Source: Nitrospira sp. Ga0074138 (GTDB lineage Bacteria > Nitrospirota > Nitrospiria > Nitrospirales > Nitrospiraceae). From it: a stretch of DNA of 64,000 bases. Below the pieces are notes generated by a model that saw only the letters and a program-made list of their open reading frames with translations, ran no database searches and had not been told where the DNA came from. Below are positions 8,052 to 16,042 of this stretch, one piece after another. The stretch's first letter is position 1. The number at the start of each line of letters is the position of its first letter. The stretch lies in the NCBI GenBank assembly GCA_001464735.1, contig LNDU01000039.1:62001-126000 (forward strand), written 5' to 3'. The position numbers and the translations under genes are program-made.

Positions 8052-8321
8052 TTAGACGTCGAAATCTTCGGTCTCGTCTTCGTCGGAAGAAGCGTCTGTG
8101 TTGCCTTTAGCGACAGCGGCGTAATGTTTGGCCCATGTCAGATAGAGGTTACCGCTATCACGCATTGTGTCTGCCGCTTTGATCAGCTTGTCCACAAGCT
8201 CAGGGTCTTTGCCCGTCGCTTGAATGATCGCCGCCTGTCGTTCGATGGCCTTGGGGTATTGGGTGATCAAGCCGGAAATCTTGCCGAGCAGCTCATCGAT
8301 CATATTGTCCTCGTGTTCCAT
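8052..8321 (-). CDS. Small acidic helical protein downstream of the oxidoreductase operon
   Basis: An 89-residue protein with predicted helices and an acidic tail (SSDEDETEDFDV). I do not recognise a domain. It lies just beyond the terminator of the 2-oxoacid:ferredoxin oxidoreductase genes on the same strand, so it may be expressed by read-through or from its own promoter. A role as an accessory protein of the enzyme is conceivable but rests only on position. Confidence 0.6.
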   Translation of the reverse strand: MEHEDNMIDELLGKISGLITQYPKAIERQAAIIQATGKDPELVDKLIKAADTMRDSGNLYLTWAKHYAAVAKGNTDASSDEDETEDFDV

Positions 8322-8340
8322 CAGTTACCTCGTGCCTAAA

Positions 8341-8374
8341 GAAAAACCCCATAGCGCGAACGCCATGGGGTTTT
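8341..8374 (-). terminator. Rho-independent terminator after the oxidoreductase operon
   Basis: AAAACCCCAT (8343-8352) and ATGGGGTTTT (8365-8374) form a perfect 10-bp stem with a 12-base loop. On the minus strand it is followed by a run of T (TTTTTC), between the ferredoxin-like subunit gene and the 89-residue gene. Confidence 0.85.
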
Positions 8375-8396
8375 GAGAAGTTTAGCCCGTGACGAA

Positions 8397-8675
8397 TTAT
8401 CCCTGATACGCTTGTCCCAAAGCCGCAGACTCACCCTTCTTGGTCATCAGTTGGCCTGTCGCGCTGACGGCCTGCATGGTAATAGCAAAATGCTTGGCTG
8501 CGTCACAGACGATGACGCAGAGCTCACAGCCCTTACAGCGATCGATCATAACTTCTGCAACCATCTTGGAGGTATTCAAGTCTAAACAATTTGCTTCCGG
8601 GCAATACATGATGCAAAGCCGGCAGCCCTTTTTAGCTGTACACTTTTCGTCGATGACCTGCGCTACGTTATACAT
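8397..8675 (-). CDS. 2-oxoacid:ferredoxin oxidoreductase, delta (2[4Fe-4S] ferredoxin-like) subunit
   Basis: A 92-residue iron-sulfur subunit. CTAKKGCRLCIMYCP and CKGCELCVIVCD are two 4Fe-4S binding motifs. It passes electrons between the catalytic subunits and external ferredoxin. It is the last catalytic-complex gene of the epsilon-alpha-beta-gamma-delta operon, transcribed right to left, and is followed by a strong terminator. The five-subunit form is typical of pyruvate and 2-oxoglutarate oxidoreductases in reductive TCA cycle bacteria such as Hydrogenobacter and Nitrospira. Confidence 0.9.
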   Translation of the reverse strand: MYNVAQVIDEKCTAKKGCRLCIMYCPEANCLDLNTSKMVAEVMIDRCKGCELCVIVCDAAKHFAITMQAVSATGQLMTKKGESAALGQAYQG

Positions 8676-8696
8676 ACGAGTTGTTTCCTTCTTCTC

Positions 8697-9404
8697 TTAG
8701 GCGGCGACGGCCGGATTTCCCACGCGCAACTCAATCTTATTCTTTTCAGCCCATTCGCTAGCGATGTCATACGCCGCCTTGACAGTTGCCAAGTTCTTAG
8801 CCAACAGCATTTCCTTCTTGGCGAACTTTTTCTTGATCGCTTCGTCCAGTGATGCCGTTCCTCCGGAGGCCACAAACTTCTTTCCAAACCGCTCTTGGAG
8901 TGCGCCATCGAGACCCTCCAGCGAGACGCATTTCGTAATGCCTGAAACGGAACCGATCATCGACATATTCGTCGATAGCTCAGTGCCGGCCACTTCAATG
9001 GCCAACTCGGTGCCAGCGATATAAAACACGGCGACGTTCAAGTCCTTGAGGCGTTCAACGTCCTCATCGGAGAGTAACGGCTGGGCCGAATTAATGATGA
9101 CGACGCCGCCTTCCTTCACACCCGAGTAAAAGGGCATGGTGTAGCTTTTGCCCATCGTGATGACTTGTGGATGGAAAACCTGGATGACATCCGGAAATAC
9201 CAACTCGCCGCGGTCATAGATTCTCTCGATGCCAATGCGGCAATAACTTTCCGCCGGTGCCATGCGCTTCTCGGCGCCAAAGAACGGGTTGGAGATGGAG
9301 AACTTTCCGTCCCGGTTGGCAGCCATGGCTAACACGTGCGCTGCGGTGACCGCGCCTTGTCCACCCAAACCGGACATCCGAATATTCAATCGCCTCTTAA
9401 TCAT
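8697..9404 (-). CDS. 2-oxoacid:ferredoxin oxidoreductase, gamma subunit
   Basis: A 235-residue gamma subunit. It opens RRLNIRMSGLGGQGAVTAAHVLA; the GxGGQG motif is characteristic of the gamma domain. It lies between the beta and delta genes with short spacers and is surely cotranscribed. The last third (EAIKKKFAKKEMLLAKNLATVKAAYD) extends beyond the core domain and is helical. Which 2-oxoacid is used cannot be decided from this subunit. Confidence 0.9.
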   Translation of the reverse strand: MIKRRLNIRMSGLGGQGAVTAAHVLAMAANRDGKFSISNPFFGAEKRMAPAESYCRIGIERIYDRGELVFPDVIQVFHPQVITMGKSYTMPFYSGVKEGGVVIINSAQPLLSDEDVERLKDLNVAVFYIAGTELAIEVAGTELSTNMSMIGSVSGITKCVSLEGLDGALQERFGKKFVASGGTASLDEAIKKKFAKKEMLLAKNLATVKAAYDIASEWAEKNKIELRVGNPAVAA

Positions 9405-9421
9405 ATCGCGCCTCCGTCTGA

Positions 9422-10330
9422 CTACGCTGATGCCTGACCGGCCAGTTGCTTGGCGGCCGCCTTCCGTTCCTTGTCCTTCGCTGCCAATTCGGCGAGCAAT
9501 TGCTTGGCTGGTTCGCTGACGTATTCCTTGTAAGCGAACCGCTCGGTCGGCTTTTCAGAATCACGCATTTCTTGGAGACCTTCCATGCTGTTCTTGCCGA
9601 TTTCAAGAATGCATGGCGTGTAGAGCTGGAGATAGGTCGGGCCAATTTCACGGGCAATATGCACGGCATTGCGGATGACCTTTTCAACCAATGACGGCTT
9701 ACTGACCGTGCAGTTGACGACGTAATGACAACCGGATTCGCGAGCAATCTCAGGCAGCCGCACCTTGTCGAACAATTTTCCGACCGGTGCCATTTTTGCC
9801 ACAAAGCCCTTTTGCATCAATCCACTTTCCTGGCCACCTGTGTTGGCATACAGTTCGTTGTCAAAACAAATTGTTGTGAACTTTTCCTGCCTGAACCAGG
9901 CCTGCAGCGTCATATCCAATCCGATGTCGACAGTTGCACCATCACCAGCAAGGACGACGACATCCTTGACACGACCGGGGAAGCGGACACTCAAGGCACG
10001 TTTGAGGCCTGATGCGATGGCGTTCTGGTTGCCGAACAATGAGTGGATGTTATGAACCGCGACCATCGGGAATACCAGGCTGGTACAACCGGTTGATCCA
10101 ACCATGACCGTATCCTCTGGATTCGGGAGAGATGCCAATATGTATCGGAAGGCCATCGACTCAGGACAGCCTGCGCAGAGTGAGTGTTGCTCAATCAGTT
10201 CCTTCGATGTGCCTATATCTTTCCAGCCCCGATCTTCCTTGCCATATGTGGCACTCTTTACGAGGTCTTGATAATCCGATGGCATGATATCGTATAAGTC
10301 TTCGGAGATTTGTATACGCTCTTTGCTCAT
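9422..10330 (-). CDS. 2-oxoacid:ferredoxin oxidoreductase, beta (TPP-binding) subunit
   Basis: A 302-residue beta subunit. HSLCAGCPESMAFRYI supplies a CxxC, GDGATVDIGLDMTLQAW followed by NELYANTGGQ is the thiamine diphosphate and Mg binding motif, and further Cys residues (STGCTSL, NCTVS) fit cluster binding. The enzyme carboxylates an acyl-CoA with reduced ferredoxin, or runs in reverse. The lysine- and alanine-rich C-terminal tail (AAKDKERKAAAKQLAGQ) is longer than in simple four-subunit enzymes. Confidence 0.92.
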   Translation of the reverse strand: MSKERIQISEDLYDIMPSDYQDLVKSATYGKEDRGWKDIGTSKELIEQHSLCAGCPESMAFRYILASLPNPEDTVMVGSTGCTSLVFPMVAVHNIHSLFGNQNAIASGLKRALSVRFPGRVKDVVVLAGDGATVDIGLDMTLQAWFRQEKFTTICFDNELYANTGGQESGLMQKGFVAKMAPVGKLFDKVRLPEIARESGCHYVVNCTVSKPSLVEKVIRNAVHIAREIGPTYLQLYTPCILEIGKNSMEGLQEMRDSEKPTERFAYKEYVSEPAKQLLAELAAKDKERKAAAKQLAGQASA

Positions 10331-10384
10331 ATCGCCTCCTCAATATCGTTCATAAGAACGACATAGGTTTGAAGTCAGTACAAC

Positions 10385-11596
10385 TCAGCTTCCACGACCG
10401 GCCAAGGAGAAGGTCTTCATCCCCAGGGCTGTTTTAATTTCGGACACGATGATTTCCGGCGGCATCGTCATGCCTCCGCAGACATGGGGTCCTGCATGTA
10501 CTCGTTCATGATTGGGAACCGTCGCCTTAATCTCTTTTGCCAGCCAGCCGGTCACATTGAATTCCGGAACGAAGATGTGCTTAGCGTTCTTCGTCGCTTC
10601 TCGGATTTCCTCTTCCGGCCAGGGACGCAATGTCTTCACCTTGACGAGTCCGCAGCGTACCCCTTCATCTTCCAGGAGGCGGATCGCTTCGCGGCCCTGC
10701 GAGACGGCAGTGCCGGATGCCACGATCATGATTTCCGCGTCGGTGTTCTCTGTGTCGATGAGGCCGTTCAGCCAGTGGATCGAATGCTTGCGCGAGCGTT
10801 CTACCGCGGCCCAGATTTCTTGCTGCCAGGACGCGTGGGTTGCATAGCTGATGTAGTTACTCTTCATTACGAACGGATCGCGCATCATGCGGACTGGTGG
10901 ACATTCCATATCCATGCAGGGCACCGGTGAGCGATAGGGATCGTATGGTGGCAAGCACATGTCGGCCGGCGTGAGATTGACGACATCCTTCGTATGTGTC
11001 ACGAAGAATCCGTCGCAGCACAGTGCAAGCGGAAGATGCACATCCGGCTCCTCAGACACCATGTAGCCCTTTAAAATCCAATCAAAGAAGTCCTGAGCCG
11101 TTTCTGCATGCCACACCAACATACCGGTATTCAGTAAATAGGCAATCTCAAGCGTGTCGGGCTGAATCGAGAGGGGTGAGTTAATACCGCGGCAGGTGAC
11201 GATCATTTGGATCGGTAATCTTGCACCAGACCACATCGGGAAGTTTTCCATCGCACGCATCGTGCCAGGTCCCGCAGTCGTCGTAAATACACGGGCTCCG
11301 CCAAACGCAGCACCGGCGCACTGCGACATAACGGCAAATTCGCTCTCACCACGGAAATAGTCTCCAATATAGCCCTCAGCGAATAGTTCGCCGATCAATG
11401 CGGCGGCTTCACTCTGTGGGGTGATAGGATAGGCGATCATCACATCGCAGCTGGCTCGGCGAAGTGCTTCCTTGATGACCTCGGAGCCCGTATAGAACGA
11501 TGGGGTCCGCGGAGCCTCGTTCATCATTTTCCACGTGTCTGTATAGGTCTGACCTTTTTTATTTTTTGTGCCGATGACTGAGTGTATATCCGCCAT
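10385..11596 (-). CDS. 2-oxoacid:ferredoxin oxidoreductase, alpha subunit
   Basis: A 403-residue alpha subunit with the pyrimidine-binding domain (MIAYPITPQSEAA, TTTAGPGTMRAMENF) and a C-terminal transketolase-like domain (EIMIVASGTAVSQGREAIRLL). YPITP is the signature found in pyruvate and 2-oxoglutarate oxidoreductases. GGAGG lies 8 bases before the ATG on the minus strand. With the epsilon subunit it forms the five-subunit enzyme of the reductive TCA cycle; pyruvate versus 2-oxoglutarate specificity is undecided. Confidence 0.92.
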   Translation of the reverse strand: MADIHSVIGTKNKKGQTYTDTWKMMNEAPRTPSFYTGSEVIKEALRRASCDVMIAYPITPQSEAAALIGELFAEGYIGDYFRGESEFAVMSQCAGAAFGGARVFTTTAGPGTMRAMENFPMWSGARLPIQMIVTCRGINSPLSIQPDTLEIAYLLNTGMLVWHAETAQDFFDWILKGYMVSEEPDVHLPLALCCDGFFVTHTKDVVNLTPADMCLPPYDPYRSPVPCMDMECPPVRMMRDPFVMKSNYISYATHASWQQEIWAAVERSRKHSIHWLNGLIDTENTDAEIMIVASGTAVSQGREAIRLLEDEGVRCGLVKVKTLRPWPEEEIREATKNAKHIFVPEFNVTGWLAKEIKATVPNHERVHAGPHVCGGMTMPPEIIVSEIKTALGMKTFSLAGRGS

Positions 11597-11638
11597 GGAT
11601 CCAGCCTCCTTTTTACAGGCCCGAAAGGTTTCAGGTCG

Positions 11639-12277
11639 TTAACTTGAAACCCCATTTTTAGCTGATGCCAGCCGTGGTTGGACGGTTCCTTTCAATCGCT
11701 TGACCGTATCGGCCAACTTCATGATTTTCTCAACCGACGCATCCCGGAATGATAGCATTGCATCTTCATGCCCGGCTTGTGCGCACATTGCGATCGTATA
11801 GCAAGAAGTGCCTCCGCGAATGATCTTCAGCGATAGGTTGGCTTGATGGCAATGCACTCCGATAAACATGCAGCAGTCGATTCTGTTGTGCCAGATCGTC
11901 AAGTTTGGATGGTTGGGATTAATCTCGACTTCAGGGTTAATCTTTGGATATTTGGGACGATAGTCAGGCATAGGGATCAGCATCGGTTTTTGGCCAGGCT
12001 GAACGCATTCAACGAGCGTATTGAAAAGATGCCGAACCGCGGTGGCTTTCTTAGCGGCCTTTTCGTTCCAGGCCCACAATACGAGGGGGCCTGGGAAAAT
12101 TGTCGGCACCTTCGCCATTAAGAATTGACGCGCTGCTTCTTCATAAGCTTTTTCTTCTGGAGCGATCACGCCATTGATATGGGCTTCTCCTGGATTTGGC
12201 AAGCAAATCCCCATGCTGGCGGCAGCTGGTGGAAGAAAGTGTTCTGGCCCTGGGAGCACACGATAGTCACTCATCAC
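11639..12277 (-). CDS. 2-oxoacid:ferredoxin oxidoreductase, epsilon subunit
   Basis: A 212-residue protein, first gene of the oxidoreductase operon. It resembles the extra (epsilon) subunit of the five-subunit enzymes of Hydrogenobacter and Nitrospira. It has Cys and His clusters (RIDCCMFIGVHCHQANLS, GGTSCYTIAMCAQAGHED) that look suited to cofactor or metal binding, though this subunit has no well-established chemical role. A candidate promoter lies at 12352-12381. Confidence 0.75.
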   Translation of the reverse strand: MMSDYRVLPGPEHFLPPAAASMGICLPNPGEAHINGVIAPEEKAYEEAARQFLMAKVPTIFPGPLVLWAWNEKAAKKATAVRHLFNTLVECVQPGQKPMLIPMPDYRPKYPKINPEVEINPNHPNLTIWHNRIDCCMFIGVHCHQANLSLKIIRGGTSCYTIAMCAQAGHEDAMLSFRDASVEKIMKLADTVKRLKGTVQPRLASAKNGVSS

Positions 12278-12642
12278 AACCTACACTCCGCGAAAATTTT
12301 GGTTAATGGAAGAAACATTTGTTTTTCACGTACTTTTGGTTCCCTTGAGCTACTCTAAGCTGTATTCCTACTCTTGTTCAAGATCACAGAAGACCCAACT
12401 CAAAGAGCTTTCGGGCCACTATTTGGATAGATAGTGTAGGCCCTTTGCCCCCCGTCTTCATGTTAGTGGGAGCTGGTCAAGCGTCGAGTTAATAAAACCC
12501 GTCCCATTATAGGTGTCGTCCTTTTGGATTGTCAAATAAGTGTGTAGGGTCAGGCTATATGAGATGGCTGGCGAGATGCCGAGATGATGTGTGCGCAGCT
12601 GGGCTGCAGTCAAACCTGGCGAGAGAGCGAGAAGTGCGACGA
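12278..12642. other. Intergenic region upstream of the oxidoreductase operon
   Basis: No convincing gene is seen in these 365 bases. On the minus strand they hold a candidate promoter (12352-12381). A stem-loop (GGGC-CACTAT with ATAGTG-TAG-GCCC, about 12413-12443) lies between the promoter and the end of the TPR gene and could end that transcript, but its U-tract is poor. Confidence 0.5.
12352..12381 (-). promoter_or_regulatory. Candidate sigma-70 promoter of the oxidoreductase operon
   Basis: On the minus strand TTGAAC (12376-12381) and TAGAGT (12352-12357) are separated by 18 bases, about 75 bases upstream of the epsilon subunit start. Confidence 0.35.
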
Positions 12643-13908
12643 CTACGGAAGCTGTTCGCAGGCCGCAGTTGCCCCGAGCATGCACGCATGCTCAAGGTCA
12701 TCTTTTGCAGCACGTCCTTGTAGTTCTTCCTGGTAAAGCGCGGCTCTTGCGAGCAAGGCTTGTCTGTCAGTGGGATCGGTTCGCAGGATCGCACTAAGGT
12801 CGTCAATTGCTTGGGTGGGCAGGTTCAAGTTCTTGTAGATCTCGCTTCTGAGCAAATAGGCCTCCTTTTGATATGGGGTCCAACTCTCAGGCGTTTGCGG
12901 GGGTAAACACTTTTGCAAGATGGTAAGTGCAGGCAACAATTGCTTGAGGGAAACCAATTTGCGAGCCTCGGCGGTATACAGATTGATGAGGCGATAACGC
13001 GCTAAATCAAAAAAAGGATCCAAGTCAAGTATTTGTTCGAATGCGTGGGCTGCCTCGAGGGGCCGCTGTAGCCATGTGTTGACGTCTCCTTGGCCAAGAA
13101 GAGCCCAGGTATTCTTTGGATCAATGAGAATGGCTCGATCGAAATCCATTCGGGCACTGTCGATATATTCGGAGTATTCACTCTGCCTGGATTTGTTGGA
13201 GTAGGCCGCGGAGGCGAGCCGTAAATACGTTTGCCCACGCACAATCAAGGGTTCCACAGACTGAGGGTCTAGAGCAGCCGCCCGTGAGGTTAGATCGAGT
13301 TTCTGGGGAAGGTGATGAGCAAGAATCGCTTTCTCAACCAATATCCGAGCCTGCTCTCGACTTTTTGTGTGGCTAAGCGGCCCAATGGTGAGAGTTCGCA
13401 CGCCCGTCGGAGCGGTTCGTAACTCATGGAGCTGGGCCTTGAGTTCCGCATTCTCGCTCTGCAGTCGACGGAAATGTTCAGCAAGTCGCTCTTCGGATTG
13501 CCATCGTCGAACGGCTGCTTGAAGATTGTGGAGATCGACGACTGTGCGGATTCGGATATAAAAGCTTGGTCGATCATTTTCGATGGAACGCCGTGATTCC
13601 AGAATTTCGGTTTTTGTTATCGCGGCCGCAATAGTGCGAATTTCCAATGAGCTGGATTGGAAGCTTTTGCCGGAGGAGGCTTTTTCTATATCGTGAAAGG
13701 TAGACTCGATATACAGTCCGGCCTCTTCAACCGCTCTGCGCTGAGCCAATCGGAGGACTTGTTCCTCAGCTCTTGCGAGAGTGTCGCCATCTCCCATTAC
13801 ATAACGCCCCTCGGTGACTACCGTGGTTTCTGAAGCACTTGCCGTTTGATAGAGGAGAAGGAAGAAGGCGACGACGGGAAGAATTCTTAATGCACGTTGA
13901 AAATTCAT
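12643..13908 (-). CDS. Exported TPR-repeat protein
   Basis: A 421-residue protein with a signal peptide (about residues 1-25, ending ASA), a central domain with a coiled coil around HFRRLQSENAELKAQLHELR, and a C-terminal array of tetratricopeptide-like repeats (for example SARMDFDRAILIDPKNTWALLGQGD and AAHAFEQILDLDPFFDLARY). It is probably periplasmic or outer-membrane associated and a protein-interaction scaffold. No enzyme domain is seen. The N-terminal region after the signal (EGRYVMGDGDTLARAEEQVL) resembles domains found in lipoproteins that act on surface assembly, but I do not name a family. Confidence 0.75.
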   Translation of the reverse strand: MNFQRALRILPVVAFFLLLYQTASASETTVVTEGRYVMGDGDTLARAEEQVLRLAQRRAVEEAGLYIESTFHDIEKASSGKSFQSSSLEIRTIAAAITKTEILESRRSIENDRPSFYIRIRTVVDLHNLQAAVRRWQSEERLAEHFRRLQSENAELKAQLHELRTAPTGVRTLTIGPLSHTKSREQARILVEKAILAHHLPQKLDLTSRAAALDPQSVEPLIVRGQTYLRLASAAYSNKSRQSEYSEYIDSARMDFDRAILIDPKNTWALLGQGDVNTWLQRPLEAAHAFEQILDLDPFFDLARYRLINLYTAEARKLVSLKQLLPALTILQKCLPPQTPESWTPYQKEAYLLRSEIYKNLNLPTQAIDDLSAILRTDPTDRQALLARAALYQEELQGRAAKDDLEHACMLGATAACEQLP

Positions 13909-13985
13909 AAGAGAACTATACCGCTCTGGGTAGTATCGGACAATGCTTCGAAAGAGGAGGCTAAATCCTAAGGAATGGGAGAACC

Positions 13986-14267
13986 TTACGAGGGGGATTT
14001 GGGGAAAACCTGCAGGAACGGGTGAATTTCAACTCGCTCAAAGACACCGTAAACCGTATAGGGGTCATGATGGGCGAAGTCTTCAGCCTCCTCCCGTGTC
14101 TCAAATTCTAGCACCAGTAGGCTCCCAGTTTTATCTGTAAGAGGGCCTGCGAGAACGATTCGCCCTTGCCTATCCAGCGGTTCGAGGTTGGCTAAGTGGG
14201 CGGCCCGATGGAGTTTTCGTTTGGCTTCCCCTTGTGGGCTATCGTAGCCGATGATGACGAATTTCAT
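13986..14267 (-). CDS. YciI-like protein
   Basis: A 93-residue protein of the YciI/YCII type, a ferredoxin-fold family. MKFVIIGYDSPQG starts the first strand, R..HLANLEPLDRQGRIVLAGPL matches the conserved His and GPL region, and DPYTVYGVFERVEIHPF matches the C-terminal core with the Asp-Pro-Tyr motif. The biochemical function of the family is not settled. It is followed upstream on the same strand by a DUF2203 gene. Confidence 0.85.
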   Translation of the reverse strand: MKFVIIGYDSPQGEAKRKLHRAAHLANLEPLDRQGRIVLAGPLTDKTGSLLVLEFETREEAEDFAHHDPYTVYGVFERVEIHPFLQVFPKSPS

Positions 14268-14333
14268 ACCTTATATCTATAACTGCTGTGCGCTTCGGTG
14301 CTGTTTGCCGATCTTGGTTAAGGAAGTATGGGA

Positions 14334-14750
14334 CTAAGCAGGATCTTCTTCGATGGGACAACGATCGTCGTACCCGGATGTGACTTCGTGCCACCAGCAG
14401 ATTTCTTTCTCGCCAAGTTTCCAACATAAGTAAACGACTCGACCGTCACGGATATGTGGGAAGTCGCACAGCCCAAGATCAATGTCTTTTACAACGACTC
14501 CCAACTCATGGATGGCATGAAGGTTGGCACTGATGTCCTGAAGGCTTTTCACATAGGATACACCTACTGGTGTCCCACCGCCGAAACATGCATTGGCCGA
14601 TGCTTTGTTCGCCTCCTCACGAGTTCGCATCAGGACGGTTTTACCTTCCCGCACGGCTGACAGATGCAACTGGAGCTGGGGGATAAGCTGATTGGCTTCG
14701 AGGAGTGAAAATACGCGGCCCGGGCTAGTTTCGTTTTCGTCACGCGCCAT
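14334..14750 (-). CDS. DUF2203 family protein
   Basis: A 138-residue protein matching the DUF2203 pattern: FSLLEANQLIPQLQLHLSAV at the N-terminus, a helical middle, then GVVVKDIDLGLCDFPHIRDGR and CWKLGEKEICWWHE near the C-terminus. The function is unknown. It lies about 65 bases upstream of the YciI-like gene on the same strand and may be cotranscribed with it. Confidence 0.82.
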   Translation of the reverse strand: MARDENETSPGRVFSLLEANQLIPQLQLHLSAVREGKTVLMRTREEANKASANACFGGGTPVGVSYVKSLQDISANLHAIHELGVVVKDIDLGLCDFPHIRDGRVVYLCWKLGEKEICWWHEVTSGYDDRCPIEEDPA

Positions 14751-14860
14751 GTCGTACTCGCCGTCTCATTTGGTGTTAGTTTGACGTTATCGATTATATC
14801 TGTGTAACACACTTTAAATTCATGGGACAACCTGCGAGCGAGATTACCCTAAATCTCCGG

Positions 14861-15298
14861 CTAAGTCGGGCTGAGGACCAGGATGTTGGCTCGTGCCAGG
14901 GCCACGAGGGCCTGCTGCGCGGCCGTGGTGAGGCGTAACAGCGTCCGGCGCGCATGCTGCACGACCTTTCCAACCGTGTTGAACACCAGAAACCCAGCCG
15001 CTTCGGCCGAGCGTCCGACAAATCTCCGGGTAAGGCCAAGCGCTTCAACGCGCTGAGCAGATTGTAGGTCAGGACGTTGAGGCGGAACCACGCCGCGTTG
15101 GCGCCGAACTTCCCACTCGGCAGGGCCACAGCGGCCAATTCATTCTTCAGCACATGCATGATGGGGATGCTGGACGGTGCCCGCTTTCTCCCGATGCCAG
15201 CGGATCAGCGTCAGGCCATCTCCCTTCCGGTTCGTCACGATCTCCCCCTGTGGCGGCCGGAACAAGGAGAACATGCGGCGGCGCCCGGACCATAACCC
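14861..15298 (-). pseudogene. Decayed transposase C-terminal fragment (DDE type, IS1380-like)
   Basis: Three minus-strand frames join into one transposase-like sequence: LIRWHREKAGTVQH, then HVLKNELAAVALPSGKFGANAAWFRLNVLTYNLLSALKRL, then FLVFNTVGKVVQHARRTLLRL. This is the usual C-terminal part of an IS1380/IS4-type transposase, with frameshifts near 15150 and 15000. The N-terminal part with the rest of the catalytic site is missing. Next to its upstream edge GACATTTCT occurs twice as a direct repeat (15299-15307 and 15324-15332), as seen at ends of some insertion sequences. It is a dead element. Confidence 0.75.
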
Positions 15299-15609
15299 GA
15301 CATTTCTACTATAAAAGAAATAGGACATTTCTAAAGAGATCATTTCTTCTATTATGGCTTGACACGGTCTGGCCTCAAACTTGCCTTTTCTTGTCTGTCT
15401 GGAGTAGCATGAACCGACCGGTGTGCTAAAGGCCTGGCAAAACCGGTGTGGAAAGTGACAAGGCCTGAATAGATGTTGTATTGGGCCAGCCCGGGAATCT
15501 GAATCGGAAGCCAGAGCTAAGCCGCCGCTGTGTTGACGTCTTCGGCCCATTCCTTCCTCGTTGCTTTCTCGAGTCCAAGACAACATCATTGTGTCAAAGG
15601 AGGAGTCCG
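15299..15609 (+). other. Leader region upstream of the RRM gene
   Basis: About 310 bases with no gene I can support. It begins with the GACATTTCT direct repeats of the decayed insertion sequence, includes an AT-rich stretch (15303-15360) suitable for a promoter, and ends in a strong SD (GGAGG about 15599-15604) before the RRM gene. A long 5' leader is common for cold-regulated RNA-binding proteins, but nothing specific is visible. Confidence 0.4.
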
Positions 15610-15912
15610 ATGGGTGCGAAGATTTATGTCGGTGGGTTACCGTATTCAACAACCGAGCAACAGCTAAGCGATCTGTTTGCGGCGCATGGGACAGTTGCCT
15701 CGGCGCGGATTATTACGGATAAGTTTACTGGGCAGTCTCGTGGGTTTGGGTTTGTCGAAATGTCGTCTGACGCTGAAGCACAAGCGGCGGTTACCGCTTT
15801 GAACGGCACGCCCCTCGGTGGCCGTACGTTAACGGTGAACGAAGCACGTCCTCAGGAGCCCCGTTCAGGTGGAGGTGGTGGGCGTGGAGGATTCGGAGGC
15901 GGTCGCGGGTAA
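15610..15912 (+). CDS. Glycine-rich single-RRM RNA-binding protein
   Basis: A 100-residue protein with one RNA recognition motif. KIYVGGLPY is RNP2 and RGFGFVEM is RNP1, in the right order and spacing. The tail is glycine- and arginine-rich (GGGGGRGGFGGGRG). Such small RRM proteins occur in cyanobacteria and several other phyla and act in RNA chaperoning or cold response. ATG 15610 has a strong SD. A terminator follows 24 bases after the stop, so the gene is monocistronic. Confidence 0.95.
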   Translation: MGAKIYVGGLPYSTTEQQLSDLFAAHGTVASARIITDKFTGQSRGFGFVEMSSDAEAQAAVTALNGTPLGGRTLTVNEARPQEPRSGGGGGRGGFGGGRG

Positions 15913-15935
15913 CTTCAGATTCGTTCTGCTGCGAT

Positions 15936-15967
15936 AAGGGCTGCCGGGATTTCCGGCAGCCCTTTTT
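15936..15967 (+). terminator. Rho-independent terminator after the RRM gene
   Basis: AAGGGCTGCCGG and CCGGCAGCCCTT form a long perfect stem with a GATTT loop, followed by a T-tract (CCTTTTTA). Confidence 0.93.
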
Positions 15968-16042
15968 ACTTTTGGCATTGGGACGTCACGAGTCATTGGT
16001 GTCTATCCGGATGTCCGTTCATATTGTTTCACCGGGGGGATC

